Shown here piece after piece: positions 48,479-58,770 of a DNA stretch of 64,000 nucleotides. The DNA comes from Neobacillus jeddahensis (GTDB taxonomy: Bacteria; Bacillota; Bacilli; Bacillales; Cytobacillaceae): the NCBI RefSeq assembly GCF_000612625.1, contig NZ_CCAS010000002.1, positions 1 to 64,000 on the forward strand, read 5' to 3'. The notes below the pieces were generated by a model that saw only the letters and a list, made by a program, of their open reading frames with translations, ran no database searches and was not told the origin of the DNA. Each line of letters starts with the position of its first letter. Positions within the stretch are counted from its first letter, which is position 1. A program made the translations under genes and the position numbers.

Positions 48479-48502
48479 AAATCAACCAAGAATGGTTGAT
48501 TT
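48479..48502 (-). terminator. Terminator after rsiX
   Basis: ATCAACC-aagaat-GGTTGAT with a T-rich tail on the minus strand lies a few bases past the rsiX stop. Confidence 0.8.
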
Positions 48503-48514
48503 TAAAAATTACAT

Positions 48515-49720
48515 TTATTGTATATTACGTATATTCGGCGCAACTGGTACTTTTGTCTCTTTTGATAGATCGAAGGTTCCAATATTCTTAAGCGGAGAAT
48601 CTTTTACAATTATTTTCTCTAAACCAAATTCCTTCGCCGTTAAGAGCAATGCCTCAAAAGAAGATGTGGTAAGCTGATCATTCAATAGACTTGTGTTTCC
48701 CTTGAACGATATTAATAATGTTTTATCCAATATGGATATATCATTAATTGGCAGCAGTGGTAGTAAAGAACTTTTTAATTCTGATACTGCTGGGTCTGTT
48801 TTCATCGCTTCAATTGCAGCTTGAACATCCGTATACGTGTCTATCGACGGAGTCAAGAGTGGCAATTTACTTTCACTACCTTCGGGATAATAAAAGAAAA
48901 AAGCATGTCTTTTCACATCTTCAACATTCAGTTCTTGTATATCGCCAAAATTACCCAGCTGAATACCTGGTTCTCCATTTGTTGTAAATATTAACTTTTT
49001 ACTATTGCTATTAGACGATATATCCTTATTTAACACATCGAGAAAATTTGTTTCTATTGCTGATCCTTGACCATACTGATGATCAGTGGGAGCATCCACC
49101 AAAATGTTATTATTTTTTTCATCAAGTTTTAATTTCACGTTTAATGGGTAGAAATCTGACAAACCCCATTCCGCTTCCTTGAGACTTGCCATTTTTTCGT
49201 TATATAAAGTAAGCCATGACTTTTCCTTTGAATCTGAAACGATAATAGACACCGGGATGAGAATTTGAGCTTGTTGGTCTGGAATCCAGTAGGTTAATAC
49301 CCTTCCGTTCCCTATCTCATCCTCATAGATTGCTGTTTTTAGCCCGCTTGTTCCAACCTGCTCTTTCTTTACAGCACCTGAAAATATCTGCTCTTTTGGA
49401 GAATTACTATCTTTCTCCATCGCGATTGTAGAATCCTCATGCTTTTCATTTAGCTTAATGTCATTGTTTTTTGTGGAAGCTTTCTCCTCTTGGGCATTCT
49501 CATAAGAGACCTTCGTCCCATCCATAAATTGTGGTATTAAGATGAAAAAAAGAAGCAAGGCTGCCGCAGCAGCTATGCTGGGTACTATCCATGGTTTCAT
49601 TTTGCGTCTCTTCAAAGAAAGATTCTGGTAAATGTCACGAGGATCGCGATGATCTTGTATTTTGGGCAACTGCTGTAATAATTCTTCGAGCTCATTATCG
49701 CTCCACTCTGACCTTTTCAC
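48515..49720 (-). CDS. rsiX: Anti-sigma-X factor RsiX
   Basis: The 401-residue protein has a short cytoplasmic N-terminal part that should bind SigX, one membrane helix (about 44-66) and a large outside domain. It fits RsiX by place and layout and is somewhat longer than the B. subtilis protein. The start is GTG after AAGGAGGG, and it overlaps sigX by 26 bases, so the pair is translated together. Confidence 0.92.
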   Translation of the reverse strand: MKRSEWSDNELEELLQQLPKIQDHRDPRDIYQNLSLKRRKMKPWIVPSIAAAAALLLFFILIPQFMDGTKVSYENAQEEKASTKNNDIKLNEKHEDSTIAMEKDSNSPKEQIFSGAVKKEQVGTSGLKTAIYEDEIGNGRVLTYWIPDQQAQILIPVSIIVSDSKEKSWLTLYNEKMASLKEAEWGLSDFYPLNVKLKLDEKNNNILVDAPTDHQYGQGSAIETNFLDVLNKDISSNSNSKKLIFTTNGEPGIQLGNFGDIQELNVEDVKRHAFFFYYPEGSESKLPLLTPSIDTYTDVQAAIEAMKTDPAVSELKSSLLPLLPINDISILDKTLLISFKGNTSLLNDQLTTSSFEALLLTAKEFGLEKIIVKDSPLKNIGTFDLSKETKVPVAPNIRNIQ

Positions 49721-50246
49721 TAGTCAAACCCTCCTTTTCATAGAACCATTCCATTTGCTTCTTTAATACTTTTAGTGAGCGGTGCTGTGTTGTCTTCACT
49801 TTACTTTCCGTCCACCCTAAGGTTTGGGCAGTTTCAGCAATGGATAAATCCTGTAAATAGCGTAATATAATGACAGACCTTTGATCTAACGTGCAAAATT
49901 CAAGACATTTATATATCCATCTTATTTCTTCATTTTGTAAAGTAATTTCTTCTGGTATTGGATACTCATCCTTCACCTGGTTAGTGGACCAATCAAATTT
50001 TTCAAGCAATCTGTCCTTCCAGCCCTTTTGTTTTCGGAAAAAGTCAATTGCGACATTCCGTGCAATTGAAAATAGCCATGTTTTCTCACTACTTTTCCCT
50101 TCAAAACGATGATAAGACTTAAATACACGTATATAGACTTCTTGGACAAGATCCTCAGCTTGTTCCTTGTTTCTAACCATATAAAATAGAAATTGAAATA
50201 CGTCATGATGATATTTTTGATACAGCTCATCGAAAACGGAGTCCAT
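49695..50246 (-). CDS. sigX: ECF sigma factor SigX
   Basis: The 183-residue ECF sigma factor shows region 2 (YMVRNKEQAEDLVQEVYIRV, about 21-40) and region 4 (AQTLGWTESKVKTTQHRSLK). SigX adjusts cell-surface charge genes in B. subtilis. The ATG at 50246 follows GGGGAGGGG. A matching ECF promoter lies 30 bases upstream, so it is autoregulated. Confidence 0.96.
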   Translation of the reverse strand: MDSVFDELYQKYHHDVFQFLFYMVRNKEQAEDLVQEVYIRVFKSYHRFEGKSSEKTWLFSIARNVAIDFFRKQKGWKDRLLEKFDWSTNQVKDEYPIPEEITLQNEEIRWIYKCLEFCTLDQRSVIILRYLQDLSIAETAQTLGWTESKVKTTQHRSLKVLKKQMEWFYEKEGLTSEKVRVER

Positions 50247-50272
50247 CAATTCCCCTCCCCGTTCATTAGTAT

Positions 50273-50301
50273 TAGTCGTTCTCTATGTTTAAAAAGTTTC
50301 A
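50273..50301 (-). promoter_or_regulatory. ECF-type autoregulatory promoter of sigX
   Basis: On the minus strand TGAAAC, 17 bases, CGACTA match the ECF sigma consensus (TGAAAC/TGTAAC, CGaC). The transcript would start about 20 bases before the ribosome site. Confidence 0.85.
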
Positions 50302-50378
50302 CTATTTAAATATAGACTTTTTGGGGGCAAAAAGGAAGGTATTTGGAGGAGGGGATTTTCAAACCAGTTTCTTGACAT

Positions 50379-50418
50379 ATTTGAAAAAGCTCATCCTAAT
50401 GGATGAACTTTTTCAAAT
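50379..50418 (-). terminator. Terminator after resE
   Basis: ATTTGAAAAAG-c-TCATCC and GGATGA-a-CTTTTTCAAAT form an 18-bp stem with one mismatch around TAAT, 85 bases past resE. Confidence 0.75.
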
Positions 50419-50501
50419 GAATACTACCTGGCCTCATGATCAAAAAAACTTTATAAATGTTTCCCGTGAATCAAGAACAATCGGCAAAATACTTGATAAT
50501 A

Positions 50502-52283
50502 TTACTTTTTTCGTGGTAATGAGAAGGTAAAGGTTGTACCTTGCCCCATTTTACTTTGGACAGAGATAGAACCACGATGTGCATCAATTATATTTTTAGC
50601 AATCGCCAACCCTAAACCTGTTCCTGCTCTCCCTCTTGTCCTAGCTTTATCAGCTTTATAAAAGCGTTCAAAAACAAAGGGAAGATCTTCCTTTGGAATC
50701 CCCGATCCGGAATCCTTTACTTCTATTTTTATTCGCTTCACATCGGATGTAACGGTTAACTTCACCTTACCACCTTTTGGCGTATGCCTTATGGCATTAT
50801 CAATTAAATTCGTCAAAACCTGTTCGATTCTGTCAGGATCAAACAGGAGCGATGAAATTTCATCCTCAATTTCGGCAAATAATTGAATTTCATTATCTTT
50901 TGCGACCCCTTGAAATTTATGGATAATTCTATTGATAAAAGTAGAAAGAGCTACATCTTCTATGGCTAGGTGAATATGCCCAGCTTCCATTCTGGCAAGG
51001 TCCAGTAATTCATTAACAAGCCTGCCCATTCGCAATGATTCATCATAGATAACTTTTGCCATTTCTTTTTTCTCTTCCTGAGATTCCGCAATATCATCGA
51101 CAATTGCCTCACTATAACCTTGTAACATGGATATAGGGGTGCGTAGTTCATGTGAAACATTGGCAATAAAGTCTTTTCTCATTTTCTCCAACTGTCTCTC
51201 TTCGGTCATATCCCGAAGAACAGCTACAGCTCCACGAATAAATTGATTGCTGTAAAGTGGACTAACTAAAATGACCCAATGACGACCTTGTAATGAAATT
51301 TCACCTATCTGTTCTTTTTCAGTATCTACTGCCTGTTGAAAAAGAGCCATAACCTGTGATGGAATAGCTTCTGAGTCAGTATCAAATTCACCTTTTTCAT
51401 AATACCAATACTGCAAAAAGCGATCAGCAGGAGGATTCGTAATCAAAATGGTACCATCCCGATTAAACGTAATGACCCCGTCTGCCATACTACTTAAAAT
51501 ACTGGAAAGTTGCTCCTTTTCTTGACTTAAAGCATTCATATTGAACTTCAGTTGTCGGCCCATCTGATTAAAGGCTGTTGCCAACTCCCCAATTTCATCT
51601 TGAGATAAAAAAGGAACTTTCGTATCAAACTTCCCTCTTGCCACCTCAAACGCTGCCTCTCTCATTTTCCTTAGTGGCGCAGTAATTCTTGACGATAAAA
51701 AGAAGGCGAAAATCGTCGTTAAAACAATGGCAACCCCCGCAACCAATAAAATAAACTTTGTTGTAGAATGAACTGTTTTTTGCATTACTTCTAATGATTG
51801 ATAAATAAAGACTGCACCATTCGTTTCACCGGGAAGATGCATCGGTACCCCAATTATGGTATAATTAGCCTCTTCATCGCCGTTTTCCGACGAAAGGTCC
51901 GAAGTTTTTTCAACCGTCTTGTTGTTATAATATGCTTGTGACAATACTTGATCTTTTTTAATATCCGACAATGTTAATTTTTTCGCCTGTTCGGTATTTG
52001 GAGAATAATAGACTTCATCCTCATTTTTGACGACGACTACTTTATGTGAATCATCAATAATTTCCCATGATATCTCCAACCCTATTGGTAATTCGCCATT
52101 AGGATGCTCCTCTAATACATGGGCTATCTTTTCAGCTGTATGTGTTAAATCTTCTCTAGTTTCTCGAATATTATTGTTTTGAAAAAATTCAAGCAGCATG
52201 ACTGTTAAGATAAACAGCACAATAGAAACTAAAAAAAGAATAGTAAACCAAAGTTTACCTACAACACTTCGTAAGAAGGTCAT
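50502..52283 (-). CDS. resE: Sensor histidine kinase ResE
   Basis: The 593-residue kinase has two membrane helices (about 10-30 and 177-197) around an outside sensor loop, then HAMP (about 198-250), PAS (about 260-360), and the kinase core with phospho-His in [10 protein letters not shown], and N, G1 and G2 boxes. With ResD it reports low oxygen or nitric oxide. It overlaps resD by four bases (ATGA). Confidence 0.96.
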   Translation of the reverse strand: MTFLRSVVGKLWFTILFLVSIVLFILTVMLLEFFQNNNIRETREDLTHTAEKIAHVLEEHPNGELPIGLEISWEIIDDSHKVVVVKNEDEVYYSPNTEQAKKLTLSDIKKDQVLSQAYYNNKTVEKTSDLSSENGDEEANYTIIGVPMHLPGETNGAVFIYQSLEVMQKTVHSTTKFILLVAGVAIVLTTIFAFFLSSRITAPLRKMREAAFEVARGKFDTKVPFLSQDEIGELATAFNQMGRQLKFNMNALSQEKEQLSSILSSMADGVITFNRDGTILITNPPADRFLQYWYYEKGEFDTDSEAIPSQVMALFQQAVDTEKEQIGEISLQGRHWVILVSPLYSNQFIRGAVAVLRDMTEERQLEKMRKDFIANVSHELRTPISMLQGYSEAIVDDIAESQEEKKEMAKVIYDESLRMGRLVNELLDLARMEAGHIHLAIEDVALSTFINRIIHKFQGVAKDNEIQLFAEIEDEISSLLFDPDRIEQVLTNLIDNAIRHTPKGGKVKLTVTSDVKRIKIEVKDSGSGIPKEDLPFVFERFYKADKARTRGRAGTGLGLAIAKNIIDAHRGSISVQSKMGQGTTFTFSLPRKK

Positions 52284-52996
52284 TCATTAATTACCTCGAA
52301 TTTGTATCCTACTCCCCAAACGGTAACAATCATTCTTGCCGCTTGTTCAGATACTTTATTTAATTTTTCACGAAGTCGCTTCACATGCGTATCAACTGTC
52401 CGTAAATCTCCAAAAAACTCATAATGCCAAACTTCTTTTAATAACTGTTCACGGTCAAAGACTTTATCCGGTGCCTTTGCCAAAAAATAAAGTAATTCAT
52501 ATTCTTTTGGAGTTAAACTAACTTCCTTGCCATCTGCCAATACACGATGGGCATCATTATCTATTGTTAAGTGTGGAAATACAATGACATCTTTAGTGGT
52601 TGTTTCTGTTTGTAAGTAACTCGTTTGTGATGCTCGTCTTAATAAAGCCTTCACACGTAAGACCACTTCCCGCGGACTAAAGGGTTTTACAATATAATCA
52701 TCTGTCCCCACCTCAAAACCTTGGACACGATTAATTTCTTCCCCCTTGGCGGTCAGCATGATAACTGGGGTAGCCTTTCTCTCTCTTAATTCCCGACAAA
52801 CTTCGATTCCATCCTTGCCAGGCATCATTAAATCTAGAAGGATGACATCATAATCAATAGCAAACGCTTTCGACAAGGCCTCGTTACCATCTTCTGCTTC
52901 ATCGATACTATATTCCTCACGCTCTAAATACATTTTTAATAAGCGGCGAATTCTTTCCTCATCATCTACAACTAATATTTTCACGTCTTTTTCCAT
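52280..52996 (-). CDS. resD: Response regulator ResD
   Basis: The 238-residue OmpR-type regulator has a receiver domain with the phospho-Asp in ILLDLMMPG (near 56) and a winged-helix DNA-binding domain (about 135-235). It activates anaerobic and cytochrome genes. The ATG at 52996 follows GGGGGG; a farther codon at 53035 lacks a ribosome site. Confidence 0.97.
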   Translation of the reverse strand: MEKDVKILVVDDEERIRRLLKMYLEREEYSIDEAEDGNEALSKAFAIDYDVILLDLMMPGKDGIEVCRELRERKATPVIMLTAKGEEINRVQGFEVGTDDYIVKPFSPREVVLRVKALLRRASQTSYLQTETTTKDVIVFPHLTIDNDAHRVLADGKEVSLTPKEYELLYFLAKAPDKVFDREQLLKEVWHYEFFGDLRTVDTHVKRLREKLNKVSEQAARMIVTVWGVGYKFEVINE

Positions 52997-53076
52997 TATT
53001 AATCCCCCCATGGAGTTTATTTTACAAAATGACATGACATTTTGCTACATATTCACGGTAATTACTCTTTTAAAAA

Positions 53077-53092
53077 GTGTCAAAAATTTGAC
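53077..53092. promoter_or_regulatory. Dyad TGTCAAA-AA-TTTGACA upstream of resD
   Basis: Seven-base perfect arms meet around AA. On the minus strand one arm gives TTTTTGACA, which could serve as a -35 for resDE. It resembles an operator for a dimeric regulator; the protein is unknown. Confidence 0.4.
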
Positions 53093-53126
53093 AATCTCCT
53101 ACATTGAGAATAATAACTTGATTTTA

Positions 53127-53156
53127 AAGAAAAGCGCAAGTCGCCTGGAGCTGGAC
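53127..53156. repeat. Fragment resembling a dispersed Bacillaceae repeat
   Basis: AAGAAAAGCGCAAGTCGCCT followed by GGAGCTGGAC looks like a member of the GC-rich 'agcgcaagcgcc' class of intergenic repeats, compare with 3182-3205. Confidence 0.4.
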
Positions 53157-53200
53157 CATTCTCAAAGTCAAAATTTATTCTTTCTTAACTTTTTTAAAAA

Positions 53201-53226
53201 AGCCTCCACTGTTCAAAGTGAAGGCT
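53201..53226 (-). terminator. Terminator after resC
   Basis: AGCCTcCACT and AGTGaAGGCT pair with one mismatch around GTTCAA, followed by TTTTTTAAAA on the minus strand. It separates resABC from resDE. Confidence 0.8.
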
Positions 53227-53257
53227 ATAAGTTCATTATAGGTCCATATAAACCTTA

Positions 53258-54433
53258 TTAACCCGCATAGGAATGAAGGCCGGCAATCACAAGATTTACT
53301 GCTACTAGATTAAACATTATAATAACAAAACCAATAACAGCTAGCCATGCTGATTTTTCTCCATGCCACCCTTTGGAAAGACGTAGGTGCAAAAATGCGG
53401 CATAAAACAACCAAGTGATTAATGCCCAAACTTCTTTGGGATCCCAACCCCAAAATCTAGACCAGGCCATCTGGGCCCAAATCATCGCAAAGATCAGGGC
53501 ACCTAGTGTAAAAACAGGGAAACCAATTAAAACTGATCGATAACTAATCTCATCAACAAAATCGAGTTTGATATTTTTAACAAGTGGTTTAAGCGCAGCT
53601 GCAATCCGTTTCCTTAAGATTGTTCTGATTAGCCCATATAAAACAAGTCCTCCCATTAAAGACCAAATGACTGTGTTTAGTTTTTTGGCATTGATGAAAG
53701 CAGGCATTTCAACTAATGGACTATAACCACCTTTTGTCAGTAATTCGCCCTCATTTGGACCTGTAATTGCAGGCATCGTGTACTCCATAACAGCCGTAGC
53801 ATCATGCTTATCAATCCAATTAAATTTTTCATGATAACCCATACCGGAAAATACAGATGAAACAACCACAAAGCCGAGAACGGTCACTAACGAAAACATG
53901 ACCATTTCAAGCCAAAAGGTTTGTTTGGTCGATTTTGTTTGGTCAATCGCTTTTACCAAATAAATAAGACCAGCCGCGAAACTAATAGCTAAAATTGCTT
54001 CCCCCATTGCAGCTGTCGTTACATGAATATGTAACCAATAACTTTGTAATGCCGGTATTAGTGGAGTAATTTCCTTTGGAAACATACTCGCGTACGCAAT
54101 GACCAGGATGGCAACAGGCATTGTAAATAATCCCAGTAAGGTTGTCCGATAAATAAAATAAATAACGATAAATGCTCCGACAAGAGCCATTCCGAAGAAA
54201 GTCGTAAATTCAAACATATTACTGACAGGAGCGTGCCCCGCTGCAATCCATCTAGTGATAAAGTAGCCAAGTTGTGATACAAAACCAACAATCGTTAAAA
54301 ATACAGCTATTTTCCCCCAGCGGTTGGTTCCATTCTGTTCATTTTTTGTTTTAATGGAACCACCATAAAACAGGGTAGCGACTAAATAAAGTATAAATGC
54401 GATAAATAATAAATTACTACTTAGTGTTGCCAA
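53258..54433 (-). CDS. resC: Cytochrome c maturation protein ResC (CcsA-like)
   Basis: The 391-residue membrane protein has about eight helices and the tryptophan-rich haem-handling loop near residue 320 ([16 protein letters not shown]). With ResB it moves haem and joins it to apocytochrome c. The start is TTG after GGGGGAG, next to the resB stop. Confidence 0.96.
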   Translation of the reverse strand: MATLSSNLLFIAFILYLVATLFYGGSIKTKNEQNGTNRWGKIAVFLTIVGFVSQLGYFITRWIAAGHAPVSNMFEFTTFFGMALVGAFIVIYFIYRTTLLGLFTMPVAILVIAYASMFPKEITPLIPALQSYWLHIHVTTAAMGEAILAISFAAGLIYLVKAIDQTKSTKQTFWLEMVMFSLVTVLGFVVVSSVFSGMGYHEKFNWIDKHDATAVMEYTMPAITGPNEGELLTKGGYSPLVEMPAFINAKKLNTVIWSLMGGLVLYGLIRTILRKRIAAALKPLVKNIKLDFVDEISYRSVLIGFPVFTLGALIFAMIWAQMAWSRFWGWDPKEVWALITWLFYAAFLHLRLSKGWHGEKSAWLAVIGFVIIMFNLVAVNLVIAGLHSYAG

Positions 54434-56059
54434 CTAGACTCCCCCTTTATCCGAATTTTCCAGTTGAAGTTGATCATCTGGGATGTCAAGCTTTGTATCC
54501 GTTAGAATCGTTTCAATTTCTTTTTTTATACCGTACCAATTTTTATTGGTATGCGCTGCAATCCAAACTTGTCCATTTTTATTTTGAACCCAGATTCGAC
54601 GATGATTCCAATAGGCACCTTGTATAACACCAATCATGAATATAATCCCACCTAATATAATCGCCCATAAGGATGAATCCTTCCGAACAGTGAATCCTGA
54701 AACATTTTTGGTGTCAATCCCTTTAAAGGCCATCTTAAATTGATTATCTCCAAATGGCTCAATCGTTTGTTTAATAGCGACGAAACTCGTCTCCCCTTTA
54801 GGAATATCTGGAGTTACCATTTTGAAGACAAAGGCAGGATTGTTTGGTACCCGCGACTTTGTTGTTGGCTCCCCGTCTTTGTTGAATTCAAAATCAGGAA
54901 AATAGTTAAGGATTTCAACAGAATATCCATTGCCTAAGTCATACTTTGCCTGTGGATCTTCAAGGTCAATTTTCAATTCCCCAAATGACTGATTTGTCGT
55001 TTTATTTGTGAGAAAAAATGTCATCGCTTTTAGTTCACTTCTATATGAGGATTGGAAAACAGAATACCCCTCAAAGGTTAACGGGTGATTGACTCGAACC
55101 TTATATTCCTTAACTTTTTCTAGTTTTGGTTTTTCTCCAGGAAGATTATCACTCACTCGTTTATATAAAACCACATTGGATTGATAATTCTTAACGACCT
55201 CGCCTGCCTCTTCGATCGCTTTTTCAAACGTTTTATCTTTATCCTTATCATAATGTTGCAGAATAAATTGGTTATTTTGAAGATAGAATTGTTCACTTGT
55301 TTCTGGAACTACAGCTGTTTCGCCTTCCTTTACCCAAAGATTTTCATTCACATAAAATCCAGGGATAAATCGAAGCATCCCACCAAATAAAAAGATAATT
55401 AAACCGATATGGTTAACATAGGGCCCCCAACGTGAAAAACGACCTTTTTCTGCTAATAAATCCCCATTCTCTTCTCTGACATGATAGCGTCTTTCCTTCA
55501 AATGCTTTTTAATAGCATTTAAATCACTTTCGTCGACGTTGTCATTAATACCAAATACTCGTTGTCGCTTTAAAAATCCTTCATGTCGTGTGACTCTTTG
55601 CGCTTTCAATGCCTTGTATAGGGGCACAACCCTGTCAAGGCTGCAAATTACAAGTGAAGTTCCAAGCATTGCTATTAACAATAGGTACCACCATGAGCCA
55701 TACAAGTCATGTAAGCCCAGCTGATAATATAATTTCCCAAACCAGCCATACTCTTGCTCATAGTACACGTCCGCAGGTAGATTAATATACATTTCCTGAG
55801 GTAAAATTGTTCCAAGTGTGGAAGCAACTAAGATAACGATTATGATCCAAACGCCAACCTTTACTGATGAGAAAAAATTCCAAATTTTATCAATTATTGT
55901 TTTGTTATATGTTTGAGATCGTCGTGCACTACCTTCATAGCGCATGTCAAGAAGTTCTTTTTTGTTCTTTTCTTGTTCATCAAGCACTTTTCCACAGGCC
56001 TCACACAAAACGGTTCCATGTGGATTCACATGCCCACATTCGCATTTCACATCATTCAT
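54434..56059 (-). CDS. resB: Cytochrome c maturation protein ResB (Ccs1-like)
   Basis: The 541-residue protein has an N-terminal zinc-ribbon (CECGHVNPHGTVLCEACG), three membrane helices near 70-90, 120-140 and 210-230, a large outside domain and a last helix near 475-495. It binds haem with ResC. GGGAG lies before the ATG. The order resA-resB-resC fits B. subtilis. Confidence 0.96.
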   Translation of the reverse strand: MNDVKCECGHVNPHGTVLCEACGKVLDEQEKNKKELLDMRYEGSARRSQTYNKTIIDKIWNFFSSVKVGVWIIIVILVASTLGTILPQEMYINLPADVYYEQEYGWFGKLYYQLGLHDLYGSWWYLLLIAMLGTSLVICSLDRVVPLYKALKAQRVTRHEGFLKRQRVFGINDNVDESDLNAIKKHLKERRYHVREENGDLLAEKGRFSRWGPYVNHIGLIIFLFGGMLRFIPGFYVNENLWVKEGETAVVPETSEQFYLQNNQFILQHYDKDKDKTFEKAIEEAGEVVKNYQSNVVLYKRVSDNLPGEKPKLEKVKEYKVRVNHPLTFEGYSVFQSSYRSELKAMTFFLTNKTTNQSFGELKIDLEDPQAKYDLGNGYSVEILNYFPDFEFNKDGEPTTKSRVPNNPAFVFKMVTPDIPKGETSFVAIKQTIEPFGDNQFKMAFKGIDTKNVSGFTVRKDSSLWAIILGGIIFMIGVIQGAYWNHRRIWVQNKNGQVWIAAHTNKNWYGIKKEIETILTDTKLDIPDDQLQLENSDKGGV

Positions 56060-56080
56060 TCTAAAAAACTCCCTACAATC

Positions 56081-56605
56081 TTAAGGTTTTATTTTTTCCA
56101 TAAAGTCCTTAATCATATTTTCAGTCATTTCTCCAGTATGATATTTCACCACATCCCCATTTTTGTCAATCAAAAAGGTGGCCGGAAGTGGGTCTATACC
56201 ATAAACGTTCATGACTTCTTTATCTGTATCAATCATTATAGGGAAATCAAGTTTGTAACGTTCTGCAAATTGATTGACAGCGAGTTTGGGCTCCTGAATA
56301 TCTATTGATAAAACTTGAACCCCTTTATCTTTATATTGCAGGTATTGATTATTGATATACGGCATTTCCTTCTTGCATGGTGGACACCACGTTCCCCAGA
56401 AGTTTAAAAAAACTCCCTGCCCTCGATAATCAGAAAGACGATGTTTGTTCCCTTGCATATCGACCAACACAAAATCAGGTGCTTTATCACCAATCGCGAC
56501 CTTTTGTTTATTATCTTTTGTAAGATTAGAATAAAGCGAATAGGCGACGGCAGCACCCAAAACAAGTAAAATGATCGTCCTCATCACTAATCGCCGTTTT
56601 TTCAT
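56081..56605 (-). CDS. resA: Thiol-disulfide oxidoreductase ResA
   Basis: The 174-residue thioredoxin-like protein has an N-terminal membrane anchor (about 8-26) and active site WCPPCKKE. It reduces apocytochrome c before haem attachment. The redox pair is CPPC, whereas I recall CEPC in B. subtilis; the following KKE with its catalytic Glu is kept. It lies 21 bases before resB. Confidence 0.94.
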   Translation of the reverse strand: MKKRRLVMRTIILLVLGAAVAYSLYSNLTKDNKQKVAIGDKAPDFVLVDMQGNKHRLSDYRGQGVFLNFWGTWCPPCKKEMPYINNQYLQYKDKGVQVLSIDIQEPKLAVNQFAERYKLDFPIMIDTDKEVMNVYGIDPLPATFLIDKNGDVVKYHTGEMTENMIKDFMEKIKP

Positions 56606-56701
56606 AAAAAACCCTCCAATAAATACAAGACACAGTTGTCTAAATTATATCATTTTTCAACACGAACACTGTGTTAATGAAAGAAAGTAAATGTGACGAT
56701 T

Positions 56702-57439
56702 TTATGAATTTTTCCTCGAAACATCAATCGCAAGTGCCCTTAGTTGCTTTACCTCATGCGGAGTCAATTCCCTTGCCTCTCCAGCTTTCAACCCGTTCAA
56801 ATTCAAAAATCCATAGCGTTCACGCTTTAATTTCAACACTTCGTTCCCGATTGCTTCAAACATCCGCCTAACTTGACGATTCCGTCCCTCATGAATCGCT
56901 ATTTCCACAATCGCTGTTTGTTTCTTTTTATCTGCAGAGAGTAATTTAACTTTGGCAGGCGCCGTTTTGCCATCTTCGAGACGTATTCCCTTTTCTAACT
57001 TCCTTAAATCTTCTCGCTGTGGAATCCCTTTTGTTTTGGCAACGTATACCTTATCAATTTCATTCTTCGGATGCATAAGCAAGTTGGCGAATTCACCGTC
57101 ATTTGTTAATAGCAACAATCCTGAAGTATCATAATCAAGTCGTCCAACAGGAAAAATTCGCTCTTTAAAATTCGAGAAGAAATCAGTGACAACCTTCCTC
57201 CCCTTGTCATCGCTTACACTAGAAATAACCCCTCTTGGTTTATATAATAGGAAATAAACAGGTTCTTCCTTCTCAATTTGTATTTCATCCACCTCTACTT
57301 TATCGGAAGGTGTTACTTTTACTCCTAGCTCTCTGACAACTTTTCCATTTACCTTTACATGGCCTTCTTTTATTAGTTCCTCGGCCTTCCTTCTTGATGC
57401 AATACCTGCACGTGCAATCACCTTTTGTAATCTTTCCAT
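56702..57439 (-). CDS. rluB: 23S rRNA pseudouridine synthase RluB
   Basis: The 245-residue enzyme has an N-terminal S4 RNA-binding domain (about 1-60) and the RsuA-type catalytic domain with Asp in GRLDYDTSGLLLLTND. It makes a pseudouridine in helix 89 of 23S rRNA. The gene is ypuL in old B. subtilis naming. The ATG follows AGGTG. Confidence 0.95.
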   Translation of the reverse strand: MERLQKVIARAGIASRRKAEELIKEGHVKVNGKVVRELGVKVTPSDKVEVDEIQIEKEEPVYFLLYKPRGVISSVSDDKGRKVVTDFFSNFKERIFPVGRLDYDTSGLLLLTNDGEFANLLMHPKNEIDKVYVAKTKGIPQREDLRKLEKGIRLEDGKTAPAKVKLLSADKKKQTAIVEIAIHEGRNRQVRRMFEAIGNEVLKLKRERYGFLNLNGLKAGEARELTPHEVKQLRALAIDVSRKNS

Positions 57440-57603
57440 TATTTCACCTCTAAATTTTTCCGGATCTTATAGAATTCAATAAGTAAATTGGAATCTTTCC
57501 TATTTACTGTTAAAACTTGCCTACTATACTATCCTTATGAATTATGACACAATTTCTCCACTTTTCAAAGTAACGGGGTTTATTTTCCTAGAAAAATAAA
57601 AAG

Positions 57604-57624
57604 GGTGTTCCCCATTGGAACACC
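57604..57624 (-). terminator. Terminator after spmB
   Basis: GGTGTTCC-ccatt-GGAACACC with CTTTTTATTTTT on the minus strand ends the dacB-spmA-spmB operon. Confidence 0.9.
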
Positions 57625-57638
57625 ACTAGTCAATCTAG

Positions 57639-58175
57639 CTATTTTAACCCAAAAATTAAGCCCACTACAATGATGGAAACGATGATACCAACTACGTCTG
57701 CAAGGAGTCCCACTTTTAAAGCATCGCCCATCTTTTTAATCCCAACTGCACCGAAGTAAACCGTTAGTACATAAAAAGTGGTATCCGTACTTCCCTGCAG
57801 GACTGACGCAAGCCTGCCAATAAAGGAATCAGGTCCATACACAGCAATTAAATCACTTGTCATCCCCAGAGCTGCCGTACCTGAAATTGGCCGAATGATT
57901 AGCAAAGGTACAATTTCAGCAGGGACACCAATTGACTTCATGATTGGTCTAATTGCATTCATTAATGCATCGAGAGCGCCTGATGCCCGAAAAATAGAGA
58001 TTGCTACAAACATTCCGACGAGAAAGGGAATGATGGAGACTGCTATCTTAATTCCTTCTTTCCCACCTTCAACAAAGCTCTCATAGGTGGGCACTTTCTT
58101 AAAGGTGCCATATAAAAGTATAAATCCAATTAATAACGGAATAAAAGTTAACGAGATATAGGTGATTATCGCCAT
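57639..58175 (-). CDS. spmB: Spore maturation protein SpmB
   Basis: The 178-residue membrane protein has five helices and a nucleoside-recognition (Gate) domain. With SpmA it helps dehydrate the spore core. It follows spmA by seven bases. Length equals that of B. subtilis SpmB. Confidence 0.96.
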   Translation of the reverse strand: MAIITYISLTFIPLLIGFILLYGTFKKVPTYESFVEGGKEGIKIAVSIIPFLVGMFVAISIFRASGALDALMNAIRPIMKSIGVPAEIVPLLIIRPISGTAALGMTSDLIAVYGPDSFIGRLASVLQGSTDTTFYVLTVYFGAVGIKKMGDALKVGLLADVVGIIVSIIVVGLIFGLK

Positions 58176-58182
58176 CCTCTCA

Positions 58183-58770
58183 TCATCCTTTTCGGCTTCT
58201 ACGATAATAAAAATAACGGTCGATCAGCATCGCCCCGATTGCTGAAAGGAGCGTAGCAATGATGGTGGGTACCACAATTTCAGTGGGAGATGCAGAATGA
58301 TAATTCATTCTTATTGCAATAACAGTGGTTGGAATGATGGTAACACTAGCTGTGTTTATAGCCAAAAAGGTAACCATCGATCTACTTGCCTCTGTTTTAC
58401 CACCATTTAACTTTTTTAATTCTTCCATAGCTTTGATCCCAAGTGGTGTAGCTGCATTCCCTAACCCAAACATGTTCGAAATCATGTTTGATAGAATGTA
58501 GCCCATTGCGGGATGATTAGCTGGTACGTCAGGAAATAATATTTTCACTAGTGGCCGAAATAATTTGGATAGCTTCTCAAGGAGTCCCGACTCCTCAGCA
58601 ATCCGCATCATACCAAGCCAGAAAACAAGAACACTTATAAGACCAATACAAAGAGTAACCGCTTCTTTTGCTCCATCAAAAATTGCTATATTTACCTCAT
58701 GCCAGGTACCGTTAATGACTGCAAATAGTAAACCAACAATCGTCATAAACACCCATATATAGTTAACCAT
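58183..58770 (-). CDS. spmA: Spore maturation protein SpmA
   Basis: The 195-residue membrane protein has a Gate domain with the NMFGLGNAATPLGIKAMEEL family stretch near 93-112. It overlaps the dacB end by eight bases. AGGTG precedes the ATG. It acts with SpmB in spore core dehydration. Confidence 0.96.
   Translation of the reverse strand: MVNYIWVFMTIVGLLFAVINGTWHEVNIAIFDGAKEAVTLCIGLISVLVFWLGMMRIAEESGLLEKLSKLFRPLVKILFPDVPANHPAMGYILSNMISNMFGLGNAATPLGIKAMEELKKLNGGKTEASRSMVTFLAINTASVTIIPTTVIAIRMNYHSASPTEIVVPTIIATLLSAIGAMLIDRYFYYRRSRKG

Noticed and set aside
55913-56308. 131-codon plus-strand frame
   Set aside because: It is antisense to the start of resB and to resA and has no ribosome site.
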